A stretch of DNA of 64,000 nucleotides from Hofstenia miamia (taxonomy: Eukaryota; Xenacoelomorpha; Acoela). The notes beneath the pieces were generated by a model. That model did not search any database, was not told where the DNA came from, and worked only from the letters and a program-made list of their open reading frames with translations. Of the stretch, positions 10,356 to 23,528 are shown one piece after another. Position 1 is the first letter of the stretch, and every line of letters begins with the position of its first letter. The translations under genes were made by a program, and so were the position numbers. The stretch spans positions 5,197,972-5,261,971 of the forward strand of contig SCFE01000001.1 of NCBI GenBank assembly GCA_004352715.1, given 5' to 3'.

Positions 10356-13300
10356 CTTTGACCAATCGTAGCCAAGAGCGTAGCCGAAGATATTACCGTC
10401 GTGACTGATCGCACAGGCGGAAATGGGAAGTGGAAACTGGTCAGATGTCTTAAGTTTTGTGCGGGCATCCTTATCCCAGAATGAAAATTTGCCATCTGAA
10501 CCAACTGTAACCAAAGTGTTGTATGTGGGATGAAAAACAATATCGTTCACCTATAACAATAATGTAAACATATATGATGTATATAAAGATGCACCTTAAC
10601 GATTCAGAAACAATGCTTCAAAGCATAGTACGTGAGGTAATGCTATGCTATATGGCGACCTATGTCTAAATCAGTGTGCTGTCGTGTATTGAAATTTTTG
10701 TGTGTTCAATATTCGTGTATTTTGAAATATTTTATCATGCAGGTATTTCCCATTTTCGTATATGTATTTCTTCTTTGCTTAAACTATGTCAAGAAAGAAA
10801 TCATATTTATTTTCAATTTAATAAATTGGAATGCGTTATAAGACAAATTCCAAGTAATTGCAAGAAATATATCGTCGCGTATAAACTATTTTTTAGCAAT
10901 TTTTTGAATTTTCTGGCTTAACCCATTATTAACTAGCGTGCACTATAGTGTACCCACTTTCTTTTCCCTTTTTATATAGTCTAGTTTGTTAGTTAATTAC
11001 CACCTCTAAGCAATTATTTGGATCACAACAGTTATTCCAACTCATTAGTCAGTAATGGACATCTCAAACAGAAGCCAATATCCCACTCACAAATGGTAAA
11101 CATTTAACTGATAATTTCTTAAAAACTTTTTCATAAATTTTAACAACAAGCACATAGACTTTGAAAAAATGATTAAAGCTGAAATTTTTGATAAAAACTG
11201 ATTGTGCACTAAGTGAACGCTATCAGTTTATGAAGTCAAAAACTCGAAATTCATGTTGATGTAAATTAATCTATGCAACGAAATAGATTTGATAAGTTAC
11301 TTCAGTTTGTACACATCTCAGATCCATTAGTAGGTACCGACCAAAAAGACAGAGTTTATAAATTCGAAGCGACTTTTTACTTCTTTAACAAAGCCATATA
11401 TCCAATATATGCCACAGGAGTAAAAAATCGATGTTGATGAAAGTTTAATTCGATGAGAGAAAACGCAGGTTTAAGCACTTCATATGTTCAAAACCAATTC
11501 GTTTGGTTTCAAAACAGTGTCTGAATGTTCACAATTGGTACCTATGTTCATCTGAATTATCTCAAGGTGTAAATCCAAACCAGGACAATGATTCTAGTCA
11601 GGTAGAGAATCCCTCTGAGCTATTGTTCAGGTTATTTATTGGATGAAATAGATTTGTAGCACTCAGATGCTAAATTCAATTCGTCTATCAATGCGCTAAA
11701 GGAAAGAGGTATGTCATCAACAGTAACTACACATTTATAGCCAGGATAAATTTTTATTCAATACAGGTGACCCGTTAAAAATAGAAAGAAACATCAACAA
11801 TGTATTAACATTTTATGTAGTTATGAAATAATGCTACCAACATTTACTGTATTTGCATTATATACACACTTATACGAGTAAGCGATTTCTGCCTGTCAGT
11901 ATTTGTGCAAGTGAATTCTGTTCACAGCTCGTTTTTATTGTGGAGCATTACTTCAAGCTTGGATATTCTAATGTGGCCGTTTAACGTGCTTTTTGTAATG
12001 AATATGGGAAAAATCAAATTGCACCATCAAACAATGCCATCAAATCACTGATATCCAGATTTCGGCAAACTGGTTGTGTTGCTGATATACCCAGATCTGG
12101 TAGGCTTTGCACTAGTCAACCGAATGTTGAAACTATTTATGGTGCATTTGAATCTAAACCAGCCAATTCTATTCGCCGAGTCAGTCAAGAAGTAAACATT
12201 CCCTACTCGACTGTTAGAAGAATAGCGTATTGAAGTTTTATCCTTATAAAATCAGCGTTTTGCACGAGTTATCTGACGCAGCATGCGGTGAAAGGATTCC
12301 CTTTTCAAGCTGGATGATGAATATCATCGACAATGATGACAATTGGAAATGAAATTTTGGCTATTGATGAAGATGAGTTAGAACGCGTTTTTGGTTGTTT
12401 TTATGATCGTTTGGTGATGTGTGTGGAAAATGGTGGTCGCCATGTCGGTAGCATTATTTCATAACTTTACATAAAATGCTAATACATTGTTGATGTTTTC
12501 CTTCTATCTTTAACGGGTCGCCTGCATTGAATACAAATTTATGCTGGATATAAATGTGTATGGTACTTTAGAATCATCCTGTATAAGAGAAAATGTTTAC
12601 CAAAAACGCTAATATAGAGACTAAAGAAACATTTCCTAAAAAGCACGTGTTACAACAAGTACTCTTCAATAAGAAATTTGCTTTGGTAAGGTGGAGAAAT
12701 ATTGCAACGATTATTATGATCAAATGCTCGCTGTGTGTTATCTGCTGTCGTTCTCAATTTGCCAAAATAGTTATTGAGCAACCAGCTATTATTAAATATT
12801 GTAAACAAAAAATGGATGATACAGATCTACATATCAACATATAAAGAATTCATATTCAAAAAAGTGATGATTTGGAACAATTTATTGTTATTGAAAGTTA
12901 TCATTACCAACTCATGCGCATTGTAACAAGGTACATGTATAACAACTACATACCTAAAAAGCATGAAACTTAACATTTAATAGTTGACAGCCTTCCAAAG
13001 GGTTTTCAATTAGTAACCAGGGAAACAAATAAAATTCGACTAGATTGTTATTGCCATTATATTGTCCACAGAGAAGGAAAACGAAACAGCGATTTGTAGA
13101 TGAGGCATGTACAACTCATGCAATAACCAAGTGTTGAGAATAAATTTCTCACTCAAATAAAAATGGCGCTTTTGTGAATTTTATCAAACATTTTATTCGT
13201 CAACATGCTCCAGGTTATCGCTTCGTATCTTATTGTCATTGGCTAATATGTTTAAATGGGATGCTGACATCATAGATATAAAGACTGCTATATTGCACAG

Positions 13301-16300
13301 GCAAAATGACTAGGATGTTCTTTATGTAATTTCCCCCTTTGAGGCTGTTAAATCACAAAATAATTTATGAAACATAAACATTAGCATCTATGGAGTTTCC
13401 GATGCTTCAAAATTCTGGTATGAAAGTGAGATTAAGGGGGCATATACAGCTGTTTTTGTTGAAAATTTCAAAAATGGGATTTTTACTCTAAAGGGTACTA
13501 TATTCTCTGGAGAATCCATCAGGAAACGTATTATGAGTATATCTGTCTGTTAAAAGGCTTTATTTTAAAGATTAATGTTGGGGGTCAGCACTAAAATTTA
13601 GGTAAATTGTATGAGGCTATAATAATAATAACAACTAACAGGACCATTGATCTTATTAAAATAAATTACATTTTCTTTTACTACGCTATTTTTATTATTC
13701 TCCGTAGTTTCAAGACGTACTTTTTTAAAACACTTTCAGTTTTAAAATAAATTCAGCTGGTTTATAATAATGCCAAGGAAAGCAAGGAAACAGATAGCTG
13801 CTAGAGCAAATGCTCTGAAAAGAGTTTACAAATCTTCAAAGACAATAATTCATGATGACAATTCTGTTGATATTAGTACTCCTGATGTTACTTCTCCTGT
13901 TAGTGTTGACATTGATAATGATAAGCCAAATACACAACAAAATAATTCAGCTTTGGAGCAAGGAACCAAACGTCCAAAACTTATCCGTGATCATGATTCT
14001 TCAACGACTCTGAAATCTAGTGACATTCTAAATAATTTTATCTGCAGTGTGCCTGCAATCACAGACTTACTCTCAAAGTTTCCTTGTCCTGAATGTTTTA
14101 GCAATTCCTTATCAGTGACATTATTACCTACAGAAATATCTGCTTGTATTGTGACAAAATGTTCTATGTGTCTTAGTGAAGTCCGAAGAAATCTTGGTGC
14201 CCCAAACTTAACTTCTTTGATAATATATGGAAGCACAGAAATTGGGATTGGTCAAAAGCAAATTAATACATTGTTTTCTACAGCAGGACTACCATTACTT
14301 GACCAAAGAACTTATGAAAAGAAACTAAATCATCTTATAGACACTAGCTGTAGTGCATATAATGAACTTATACAAAAGTCACGCAAGTATGTTTTTGAAA
14401 ATTATGTAAAGTTGGGGTCCATTCCTGATGAAAAAGGAAATATTTTAATTGATGTCTCATATGATGGCTCTTGGTTAACTAGAGGTTTCAGTTCACAATA
14501 TGGCATAGGTGCAGTAATTGACTGTGTAACTGGATTGATACTTGATATATCTATACTTTCAAAGTATTGTCACAAATGAAATTTTGCACCAAAAGCTGGT
14601 GAAATCAGAGAAAAATGGCTAAAAGATCACAAAAAAGACTGTCAAAAAAATTACTCTGGTTCATCTCCCAATATGGAAGTGGAGAATGCAGCAATTTTAT
14701 GGAAAAGGTCAGAGGATATTGGCCACTTCATTTACAAGTCAATGCTTGGAGATGGGGATGCTAAAACCTTGCTTCATCTCAATTCAATACATGTATATGA
14801 CAATTATATTGTTGAAAAGCAAGAGTGTGTTAATCATGTGTCTAAAAGACTGGGTAGTGCACTTAGAAAAATCAGAAAGCAAAAAAATATGGGTGGAAAA
14901 GGTATTGGAAAATTAACAGAGCTCAAAATAACAAAGCTAACAAATTATTATGGCAAAGCAATTCGAACAAATTCTAATGATGTCTCCTCTATGAAAAAAG
15001 CTATTTATGCAAGTCTATTACACTGCACATCAACAGATGAAGAGCCACAACACAGCTGGTGTCCAAAATCTACAGATTCATGGTGCTTTTACAATAGAGC
15101 AATCTCCAATGGACAAAAACCTGAAAAACACATGGTAAAAGCATCTACATACATATCTTCAGATGTTTTCAGCAAAATTATGCCTATCTATAAGAGATTG
15201 TCTACAGATGAGCTGTTAAAGAGGTGCAAATCTGGCCTTACACAAAATGATAATGAGTCATTTCACAATATTTTATGGAAAAGATGTCCTAAAAGCAAAT
15301 TTTGCAGTTTCAAGAAGGTAAAATTGGCTGCCTATCAATCTGTGTGTCATTACAACAATGGTATGTTCAATTCTATGACCATTCATCTGCAAAAACTCAA
15401 TTTAAATATTACTTCCAAAGCCCAATCCTTTTTTAAAGCAATAGACAGAAAGAGACTTAAGGATAATTATCGCAAATCCGTAAATAAAAGTAAACGTGTT
15501 CTCTGGAGGCAACAGTGTATAAAAGAAGAGGAGGAAAAATTGAAAATGGAGGGTAAAACATATGGAGCAGGAGAATTTTAAAACTATTGCCATTTTATTG
15601 TTTGACTGAAACTGTATATTACCTGTTATGCCTGTTTTATGTGTTTTTGTGACTGTTGTTTATATTTATATAAGTAATATCTTGTAATTTGTCCGTTTCC
15701 AAAAAATATGTTTTTTTGCAATTAAAACCTATCTACTTCTTTAAAGTTGGATAAAATGTCTCAAAATTTTGCATACTTGCTGGTTAGAAGGTTATTAACA
15801 ATAGTTAGCATGGATATTGCAATAAGCCAAGTAGTTTTTGATCTGTGGTCATGCTTTTGTCAGGGGATGATAAAATTGGCCATTTATTGTATGCGAGTAT
15901 GGTAGAATTTTTAAAATTATATAACTCAAAAACAATACCAGTATATGGAAAATCCATGCTAACTAATGATCATATGCTGTAAAATAGTATATATACCAAG
16001 TTTGGAGACAATTAGACAAAAAGTGTTGTACTAGATAGATTTTTAAAATACTGCTATTTTTTGGCCAAAATGTCCATTTTGTGGCCATATGTATGGCCAC
16101 TCAGTCAGAAAAAATTTTTTTTACATATTTCACTCTCTCAAGTCATGGTGATATCAAAAAAAAGACATAGACTTGTTTGTAAAATATTTTTCTTTAAAAG
16201 GTACTAAAAATGTATATGCCCCCTTAAGCTATCATTCTAAAAGTGAGAAATTCGAAAAAGGTTGCTTCTGCAATGAAAGATTTTTGTAAACACATTGGAA

Positions 16301-19300
16301 AAATCAAATATTATGTATGGAAAATGCAAAGCCTCATGTAGTGAAAATCCCCTCCGATACGATCTATTTTGGTAAAGCCCTATCAACAGTACAAATTCTT
16401 TTCAGGCTACATAAAATCCGGACACAAACGTTGACGATGGTATGTTCAAAGTCTCATCAGACTCAATTCGAAATGAAAAATCCAGAAAAATGAAACCAAC
16501 TCGAAAAAGTGGGAGCAAATTTGAGGCCCCAAAACAACTCGAAATGAGTTCAAAAGGCAATCCTTAACCAGAAAAACGCCTATTGATATAACTTCTAACG
16601 TTTATTATATTCTTATTCAATTACTGGATATTACATATATTTGGTGCATAAATAAGTTTAGCAATGTGTTCACATACATATAGCTATATGGGAGCTAAAT
16701 ATTAAGTGTCTGTCATGTTTCATTTCCTATATATTTAGCAGATGTAGAAATATATATTCACAATCATTGGTTTAACATATTATATATCTATAAGCAGAAT
16801 ATTGGCTTCAAATGGTCAAATTAGAGGATCACGTTTACATATTACTGGTCAACGTATTTCAACAACTAACGTATGAAACTTCAGTAATGCTGAATTGTTA
16901 ATTCTCATCCCACATTTGAGCTCAATAAGAGCTTGAAACTGTCTAAATGAGTTGGGTGGATGCGACTAAAATCTGTTTAACAATCTGTGTGTTTCAACTA
17001 TTGAAAGGATACATACAGATGTAAAATTTTCACTCGTTGACATATTGATGGTCAAATTCTTAGAATAATGGGCTGAATCCTGAACGAACGTATTGGCTAA
17101 ATGACGACAATAAAAAATATTGTTTGATAGTAGAAAAGGTAATTATGTGGAGAAAAAGTAAGTAGATATTTTAACTAGTGGAATAATACAGTAGCGGTTC
17201 AAATAAATAAGTGTAAATAAGTGTAAATATTACCGCATAAATATCTTGTGAGTTGTTGGTGGTCCCATTCGACCGATGGCATTTAAATGTGAAATTCTCC
17301 TTTGGATCTTTGGCTTCGACATATTGAATGCCAACTCTACCTTCAACACTTCCCAGCGCGAACCCGGTCGGCAAGCCATTTGCGTCTTTGAAAATTGATA
17401 CACAACGATGCTAAGTTAAAAATCTCAGTGTTTTCCACAAATAAAATTTTGTGAATCAGAAATGGTGAAACTGGAAATAGACTAAGCAAAATTCGAAATC
17501 AATTTTCTGTGAGATTGAAACACAGTAATATTATTGATAATGAAAGTCAAGAAACAAAGATACGCATACCATTGCTTACTAAGCTAAATATTAAAATAAT
17601 TTAAAAAATATTGTTATATAACAGCCTCTCAATACGATTCTTTAAAGATGTAAATATATTTAAGTGCATACCGTACTTAAAAATGAGATGTAGCCGCAAT
17701 AAATTAGATTTTTATGTTGGTTTGCGCATTGCAGTAATTGAATTGAAGACATCAAATTATGAATTAGAACAAAAATACAAATTCAAAATTCTAAATCAAA
17801 TCACTTGCAAAGTTGAAAACTATTCCAAGAGACGCGTTACTGCAATCGATAAAGTTTTTTGTGGGTGAGAAAAATCAATTGTGAAAATTATCAAAATTTT
17901 CAGAGTTGATACTTGCAATATCGCCTAGCAATTTTTCATCCCACTGGATTTACTTTTGCTCTGGACGTGTATTTGAAGAAAGAAAAAACAGTTTTCGTTC
18001 TACATATTTGGATGGCATAACGGTTTTACTTTGGTATTTTAACAATATTTTTTGTACTAAGAATTTTTGGGGTGCGTTAAAAGCTCAATTTAAAAATCAG
18101 AAACTAAAAGTAAATTTGCAATCTGCTGGCTGCATTTCTTCCGCTGAAGTATGGTGAGGGTAAAATTTTTGGCATGAAAGAAAGCACAGTGAAGGCATTA
18201 TATTTTTACAGCAAGCAAACAAGGTGAAACAGAGGATAATTCAGCTAGCATTTGCTTATTGTCAAAAGGTTTAGAATTTATTTCAAGCAACTGAGTACTT
18301 CGATGGCAAGCTTGCTCAGGATTAGATTGTAAAAATACATGAAAAGATACATTAAAAATTATGCGCCGATAGAATTGCCATGTTATTAACACAACTGTTT
18401 ACAAACGTGAACTTAACAGCGTCTTGCTGCCATATTTTAAATGTATGTTCCACATCGATTGGAAAGCTGTAAGCAACTATAAGCTCTACTTAAAACATAC
18501 GGCGGAAATATCCCATATTCCGAATATTTGATTTGGAAAAGGTAACATAAATGTGTCAGTGACCGGCTGGTAAAACTTGACGGTGATCTGATTTGTATTT
18601 AAACCAGGTAATAAATAAACGTTGTACCATTGATTCCCCGATAAAGGAATAGTTTTTCGTATTTTACAATTTAACAGTTTTTTAACAAACAATTCCTCTA
18701 TTAAAAAATAAGCAAACTTCAAATAAATAAATATATGTATATAGTTTACTAGAATTCTATGCGTACTTTGGGCATAAAATATTTATGAAAATGATCAAGG
18801 GGATGTATGACAATCATGCAAAGAATTGCAAAACTATTCAGATTAAATATGCTGCGATAAAATTAAATTAGAATTAGTGGAGAATTGCTACAATTTTTCA
18901 AACACCATGAACTACCTCCCACTCTTTGCTCACACTCCCACCCATTCAACAATTATTGAGGAAAAACAGTTACTCTACAAAAAGCTTGATAACTAGAAAT
19001 TTGGGAATGCAAAAATAGCCTGAAACAAGGCCAAGCTTTAAAACTTACTAAAAAATATGTTATATTTAGACACAATCAACATGTTTGTCTATAATAATAT
19101 ATATGTGTTAGAATAATTACTACAAAAAATTAAGGGATGTGAGATTATTTTCAACAATTTGGAATAAAATTAATACTTGGAATTTTAAAGGGGAATCGAT
19201 TCTGCGATATTCTTTTGGTTGTTGATCCAAATTGTAAACGATGAGACCTCGCTGTGCAGTGCCAACCACAGCCATTGGGAAAAGTACATCTGTGCAGTAA

Positions 19301-22300
19301 CTTCTTTCAGGGAGATCAATGTTCAATATAGGATTAGGGGAACGGAGATCCCAAAACTAAAGAGAAAAAAATTATAATGTATTAAAATACTTTTTAATTT
19401 TAGGCACATAACTAAAACAATCGTCACTAAATCTGGGGATCAATTTCCTGCAGTGATGAAATCTCATTTGTGATGATAGTGAGAGTTAAGGAGAACATTT
19501 GTACAATAACATCTACTTTAACAAAAACGAATTACGGTGGTGAACAGTAACTTTGTACAGTGATTGCGGCAGAATTCTGCAAGTATTGATATTGATATGC
19601 ATAAAAAATTCAGTTACAAATATGAACATCAATCTAGATAAATTATGAACTTGGAGGTAATGCCTACTAGAGTTAACAAAAAACTTTATATTTACTCAAA
19701 TGCAAAGCCATACTTTTATACATTAAGCAGCTCGAAAATATTGCAAATTGTTTGTCTAGGAGGAAGTTCTAAGATGGATGGACTTTGAAAACTACTTAAA
19801 TAAATTAACTATGATGAAATGCATCAGGCGCAATCGCCATAGTTGATGTGATCTCCAAGTACTAAACAATTTTTAGAATCCCTATTAAATTTAATTGATT
19901 GAAGGAAGAGCTAAAGAACCACAATGCACCAATAAGTGATTCGCTCAGTTGCCTCTATTGAATACTAAAATTTTTTTGCCAAACATTCAGCGAATTTTTT
20001 TATCAGCAAAATCTCTTATTTATCCCTAAACACACATTCTGTAAACATTTTTTTCAAAGCCTATCAGCAAATTCGGGAATCGTGAGGTATGGACATAATT
20101 TGTCAACTTGTTTGGTAGTAATATTGAAAATTTGTACTAAATTATATTGCTGTGCCTAAAGTACTTGAAAAGATTGAATAGTTTTCATTGAAAACTCGAT
20201 TTTTAATTTTTTTAATTCTCTCCAAAACTAATGTTCAATATAAGGTTTAAAGTCCATGAGATCAACAATAGTTTTTTGATGAAAAAAGACCTCCCAGACC
20301 CATTTAGGCAAGTGGTGGGTAAATTCAGAGTTGGTGCTTTCAGATTGTGGGTAACTGCATTAGTTTTTGAGTTATAAGCGTTTAAAATTTTTTTGTAGGA
20401 TCATGAAAAATTTTCAAAAATTCCAAGGCTACTTAAGACTATATATAAATTGTAGATGATTTCTGGGGCATTTAGAAGAAATTGAGGTAAAATTAATTTA
20501 TAGTGAATATTTAAGCGATAAAACGCATATTCATTGATTACATGCATATCTATGTCGTTTCACATTGATACGATTCCATTTTACTAGCATAACATATCAA
20601 TGTTAGATTTTATTAAAAGCATTCCACCTTGATTACCCATTAAATTCAAGGGACGATACGTGAATAAGTCAGGCAGTTATCAAAACTAAAAGCAGGTACC
20701 TTGAGTGTCTTATCCCAACTAGAGGTCATAAGACAGCTGTACTGCATGGACTGGATCCAGTGAACACTCTTGACTGCTTCATTATGCTAAATGTAAAATT
20801 AAGAAACAAAGATAGCTATTGCTTTTGAAATAGTAACAAATAAATATTAACCAACGATTTTATTCAAGATTTGATAGGGTGGTGAAGATGTGGACAAGTT
20901 TGGTTTATGTGTATTAATTAATATGATGTAACAGTAATTTACTGCATAAATAATTTCCACTATTTTTGCAATGTTGGCAAATTCTTTGTCGGGAAATAGT
21001 AAAAACCAAACAATAAGTTCCTAATACCTGCAAATTCTCTACAGTTCTTTGATTTTAATTGAAATAATATAAAAAAATAATAAAATACCAGTGAATATTT
21101 CTAAAGAGTTATATACGAATGTCCAACTACCTCATTTAAAATATAAAATTTGCAACAAATACCAATTGTCAAACTTGTGATTCCAGTAAAGGATTAAGTT
21201 TCTATTTGAATGGTACCAATGAATTTTTTCAATATGTAGATTCACGCAACAAATCTTATTGATCAGTGAAATACCCAAGTCTGTTGCAAAATAGGAGAAG
21301 ATAACCCCTGATTTTCAGTCATTGCTTAATTAAAAATGATAAAGATTCTTACTGCTGCTACTTTGGTGACCTGATTGGCTCCGAGATCCCACATCACTGC
21401 CTGCTTATCACATGTTCCAGCAAAAATTTTGCTACCATCATTATGCCAGCAAATTCCCAGAACAGGTGCAGACAAAACCTGCTCTGCTTTAGGTGAGGTG
21501 GTGCCGTTCTGTGCTACTTCCCAACAGCGCAACTAAATATTTGTAATGAAAATTCTAAAAAAAATTAGGGTCATTAATTTTCATCAGTTCCAATATTTCG
21601 CTTGGGAATATCAATACAAAAATCGCAAGATATTAATTTTGAAAACCCACAGAAACGAGATTTTAGAATGAAGAGAACTCATGCCAGATCTTCCAGTAGA
21701 CTTCAAAATCATTCATGTCTGAAATGCAAAAATTAGGCAAAATTAATGTTTACTTATATTTCAAATAATAGTAAAAGTCAGAGCAAATTTATTGCGCAGT
21801 ATATGTATACAACAATCTACAAACTAACACATGACAAAAAAACAAACAAATAATTAACTACAAAATAATATGTACAATATATAATCAATGTTTGACTGAA
21901 TGTTTGTGTAGGTGCTCAAAGTTGAATGTATGTTTCGAATCCATGAAGTGTATTACCGTCTCCTAATGTACACTGTTTTATTATTATTAATAATAATACT
22001 AAAATATGGGTAGTAAACTCCCGGTTATATCCAAGCTCAATTATCCCAACATTTTGATAAAATTCAATTTGAAAATGCCATAGTGCAATTTTTAAAATTA
22101 TTGAATTTTAAAATAATAAAATAGTGAAGTTTGCATAGTAATGGAATTCATTAAGTAATTGTTTCAAATGTCTTGGTCTTTAGTCTTTCTGTGTATTTCG
22201 TAGCTTAAACTATCGTTTATATAACAAGTTTAGTTGTTCGGCATTTGGTTATTAGACCCACTGACTTTTCTAACCAATCAAAAACGTCTATAGAAATAAC

Positions 22301-23528
22301 ACACACACATACAGTGATATTTAATAAAAAAAGATCGAAAACGAATCATTGGTCAAGTACAATCCAACTGTGGGTATTTAATGAGAAGTTGACCACGTAA
22401 ATCATGTATTGAACAGAATAATGAAGGATGCTATTAGTCTTTACTGTTAGTAGTCCCAGGGACTTCGTAATAAAAGATCTTTCAGATATAAAAGAAGCCG
22501 GACTATTTTATACTGCGGGTCATATAACTCTTAAACTTAACTTACATCATCACGATTCTGATTTGCTCTTTGATTCAGGTCTTCCTATGTCCTCGGAATT
22601 TATATATTTGGTTAAGCGTGAGAAGCCTACATACCCTTCCACAGCATTTTATGAGTTTAGTCTCATGCCGTACATAAATTTTAAATTAGTAAATATTACA
22701 TGTGCTAACAGGTTGGTGAAGTTATTCGCTTATTTGAATGAATACATGAATCTTGGTTTGATGACAAGAATATTTCTAGAAAATTGGCCAACTGCTTCTT
22801 AAAGGGGTTTATTAAAATGAAGTCTCAAGACTTTCGTTCATCAGAAATTGCGAAACCTATGGGCTAAAAAATGCATCAATGTTTAATTGATGAATTAGAG
22901 CGACCATAAAGTGAAAGTGTTAGACTTGACTAACGATTGGCCCTAAATAAACAAAGCTTAAATTCGTGAAAATAACATCATCCCGATGTTCTACAATGAT
23001 TTAAGAAGTCAACGAAAAATTAGACGAAAGGCTATATGTCAAAACAAACATTAAAAAAGCACTATTCTAGACTAAGCATTGTCAAAACCGCAATAAATTC
23101 CAAAATATGCTTAGAAAATATCCAAAGGATATCCCAATTCAAGTATTGTAGAAAAGGAGAAAGTTAAATATAGTCAAAATCACCATGTCAATTTTGCAAA
23201 TAAAACGTCAATGAAAACAGAGCACTAATGATAAAAATTGTACTCCACAATGCAATTCAAAGTAGTACTGTTGCAAAAAATATCACACTTGTAGGTAACC
23301 AAGCACATGTGGAAATGTAGTAAGTGTTAAAGAATGTACGAAACTTACTCTGCTATCCCAAGAACCGGATGCAAGAAATGTACTGCTGATAGAGGAGGGT
23401 GAGAATTTGAGACTGGAAACTGTGTCATCGGGTGGTGCAACTACTTCGAAATCGGGATTGTTAACTGTGTTGTTTGCTGTGTTGTTGCTCTTGTTAAATG
23501 AGAATGCATTGTTTTGAAAACCAAACAT
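10356..23528 (-). CDS. RAE1: RAE1 mRNA export factor / Gle2 homologue (WD40), 3' end missing
   Basis: Six exons: 23528-23349, 21532-21353, 20786-20700, 19356-19177, 17410-17234 and 10550-10356. All junctions are GT..AG in phase 0, giving 60+60+29+60+59+65 = 333 codons. The protein starts MFGFQNN and has [15 protein letters not shown], then WD repeats ([74 protein letters not shown]) and ends YDWSK. RAE1 is a seven-blade propeller that binds the GLEBS motif of NUP98 and acts in mRNA export and spindle assembly. Human RAE1 continues about 35 residues (GHE.YNP...); that exon was not found in 9395-10355 or 6300-8485 and may lie in the gap at 8486-9394. An Asn-rich stretch replaces part of the usual N-terminal linker. 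Introns run from about 0.6 to 6.7 kb. Confidence 0.95.
10551..11729. other. RAE1 intron sequence without further features
   Basis: Part of the 6.7-kb intron between exons 6 and 5. AT-rich, no motif recognised. Confidence 0.6.
11730..12558 (+). mobile_element. Internally deleted Tc1/mariner-type element with long terminal inverted repeats
   Basis: The element is 829 bp, flanked by TA on both sides (11728-11729 and 12559-12560). Imperfect inverted repeats of about 115 bp occupy 11730-11845 and 12441-12558 (outer ends CACATTTATA and TATAAATGTG). Inside is a transposase remnant on the plus strand: an N-terminal helix-turn-helix part ([33 protein letters not shown]) and, after a deletion of the catalytic core, the C-terminal signature [12 protein letters not shown]. 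An in-frame TAA also breaks the N-terminal part. It lies in the RAE1 intron between exons 5 and 6. Confidence 0.8.
12559..13199. other. RAE1 intron sequence, perhaps more copia remnant
   Basis: An 83-codon frame at 12593-12844 has no recognised motif. 12950-13199 may be the 5' continuation of the copia RT fragment but is too decayed to align. Confidence 0.4.
13200..13431 (+). pseudogene. Copia-like reverse transcriptase fragment, interrupted by the Kolobok element
   Basis: The plus strand reads [15 protein letters not shown], then [19 protein letters not shown]. These correspond to the D-V-K-T-A-F-L and LWKLxKxxYGLxxASRxWY blocks of Ty1/copia reverse transcriptases. Stops interrupt the frame. 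The Kolobok element enters immediately after (TTAA at 13432), and the copia frame may resume after 16228, but that side is too decayed to read. Confidence 0.55.
13436..16223 (+). mobile_element. Complete Kolobok-type DNA transposon with TTAA target duplication
   Basis: The element begins GGGGGCATATACA and ends with the exact inverse TGTATATGCCCCC. Both ends are flanked by TTAA (13432-13435 and 16224-16227). It is 2788 bp long, sits in the RAE1 intron between exons 5 and 6, and carries one transposase frame on the plus strand. TTAA duplications plus this transposase type fit the Kolobok superfamily. piggyBac also uses TTAA, but its transposase looks different. It interrupts a copia-like fragment. 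Confidence 0.85.
13770..15581 (+). pseudogene. Kolobok/Mutator-like transposase, one nonsense codon
   Basis: A single frame of 604 codons including the stop, broken only by TGA at 14577-14579. The stop falls in SKYCHK*, where the family has a C-x2-C pair, so a Cys codon (TGC/TGT) probably became TGA. Before it lie a basic N-terminus, a Cys-rich region (FPCPEC, TKCSMC) and the core motif [12 protein letters not shown] followed by [13 protein letters not shown]. After it come an [14 protein letters not shown] motif and [16 protein letters not shown], typical of transposases often labelled Mutator-like in metazoans. No frameshift is seen, so inactivation looks recent. A C-terminal product could restart at ATG 14673, but without the DGSW segment. 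Confidence 0.85.
16228..17233. other. RAE1 intron sequence after the Kolobok element
   Basis: May begin with the 3' side of the split copia fragment. Otherwise AT-rich and unrecognised. Confidence 0.4.
17411..19176. other. RAE1 intron between exons 4 and 5
   Basis: 1766 bases, AT-rich; the short frames here have no recognisable motif. Confidence 0.7.
19357..20699. other. RAE1 intron between exons 3 and 4
   Basis: 1343 bases, nothing recognised. Confidence 0.7.
20787..21352. other. RAE1 intron between exons 2 and 3
   Basis: 566 bases of AT-rich intron, nothing recognised. Confidence 0.7.
22428..22802 (+). pseudogene. 125-codon open frame of unknown identity in RAE1 intron 1
   Basis: An uninterrupted plus-strand frame in very AT-rich intron DNA, opposite to RAE1. 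It reads like real protein: [19 protein letters not shown] near the start, a low-charge middle, and [20 protein letters not shown] near the end. The spacing of the VSS-x-RD block and the final hydrophobic block faintly recalls a repeat of VPS13-type lipid-transfer proteins, but I am not sure of this. Downstream sequence to about 23.2 kb holds short coding-like stretches with stops. It may be a processed pseudogene fragment or a nested exon. Confidence 0.35.

Noticed and set aside
12593-12844. 83-codon open frame in the RAE1 intron
   Set aside because: No motif and no sign of splicing; probably repeat-derived or chance.
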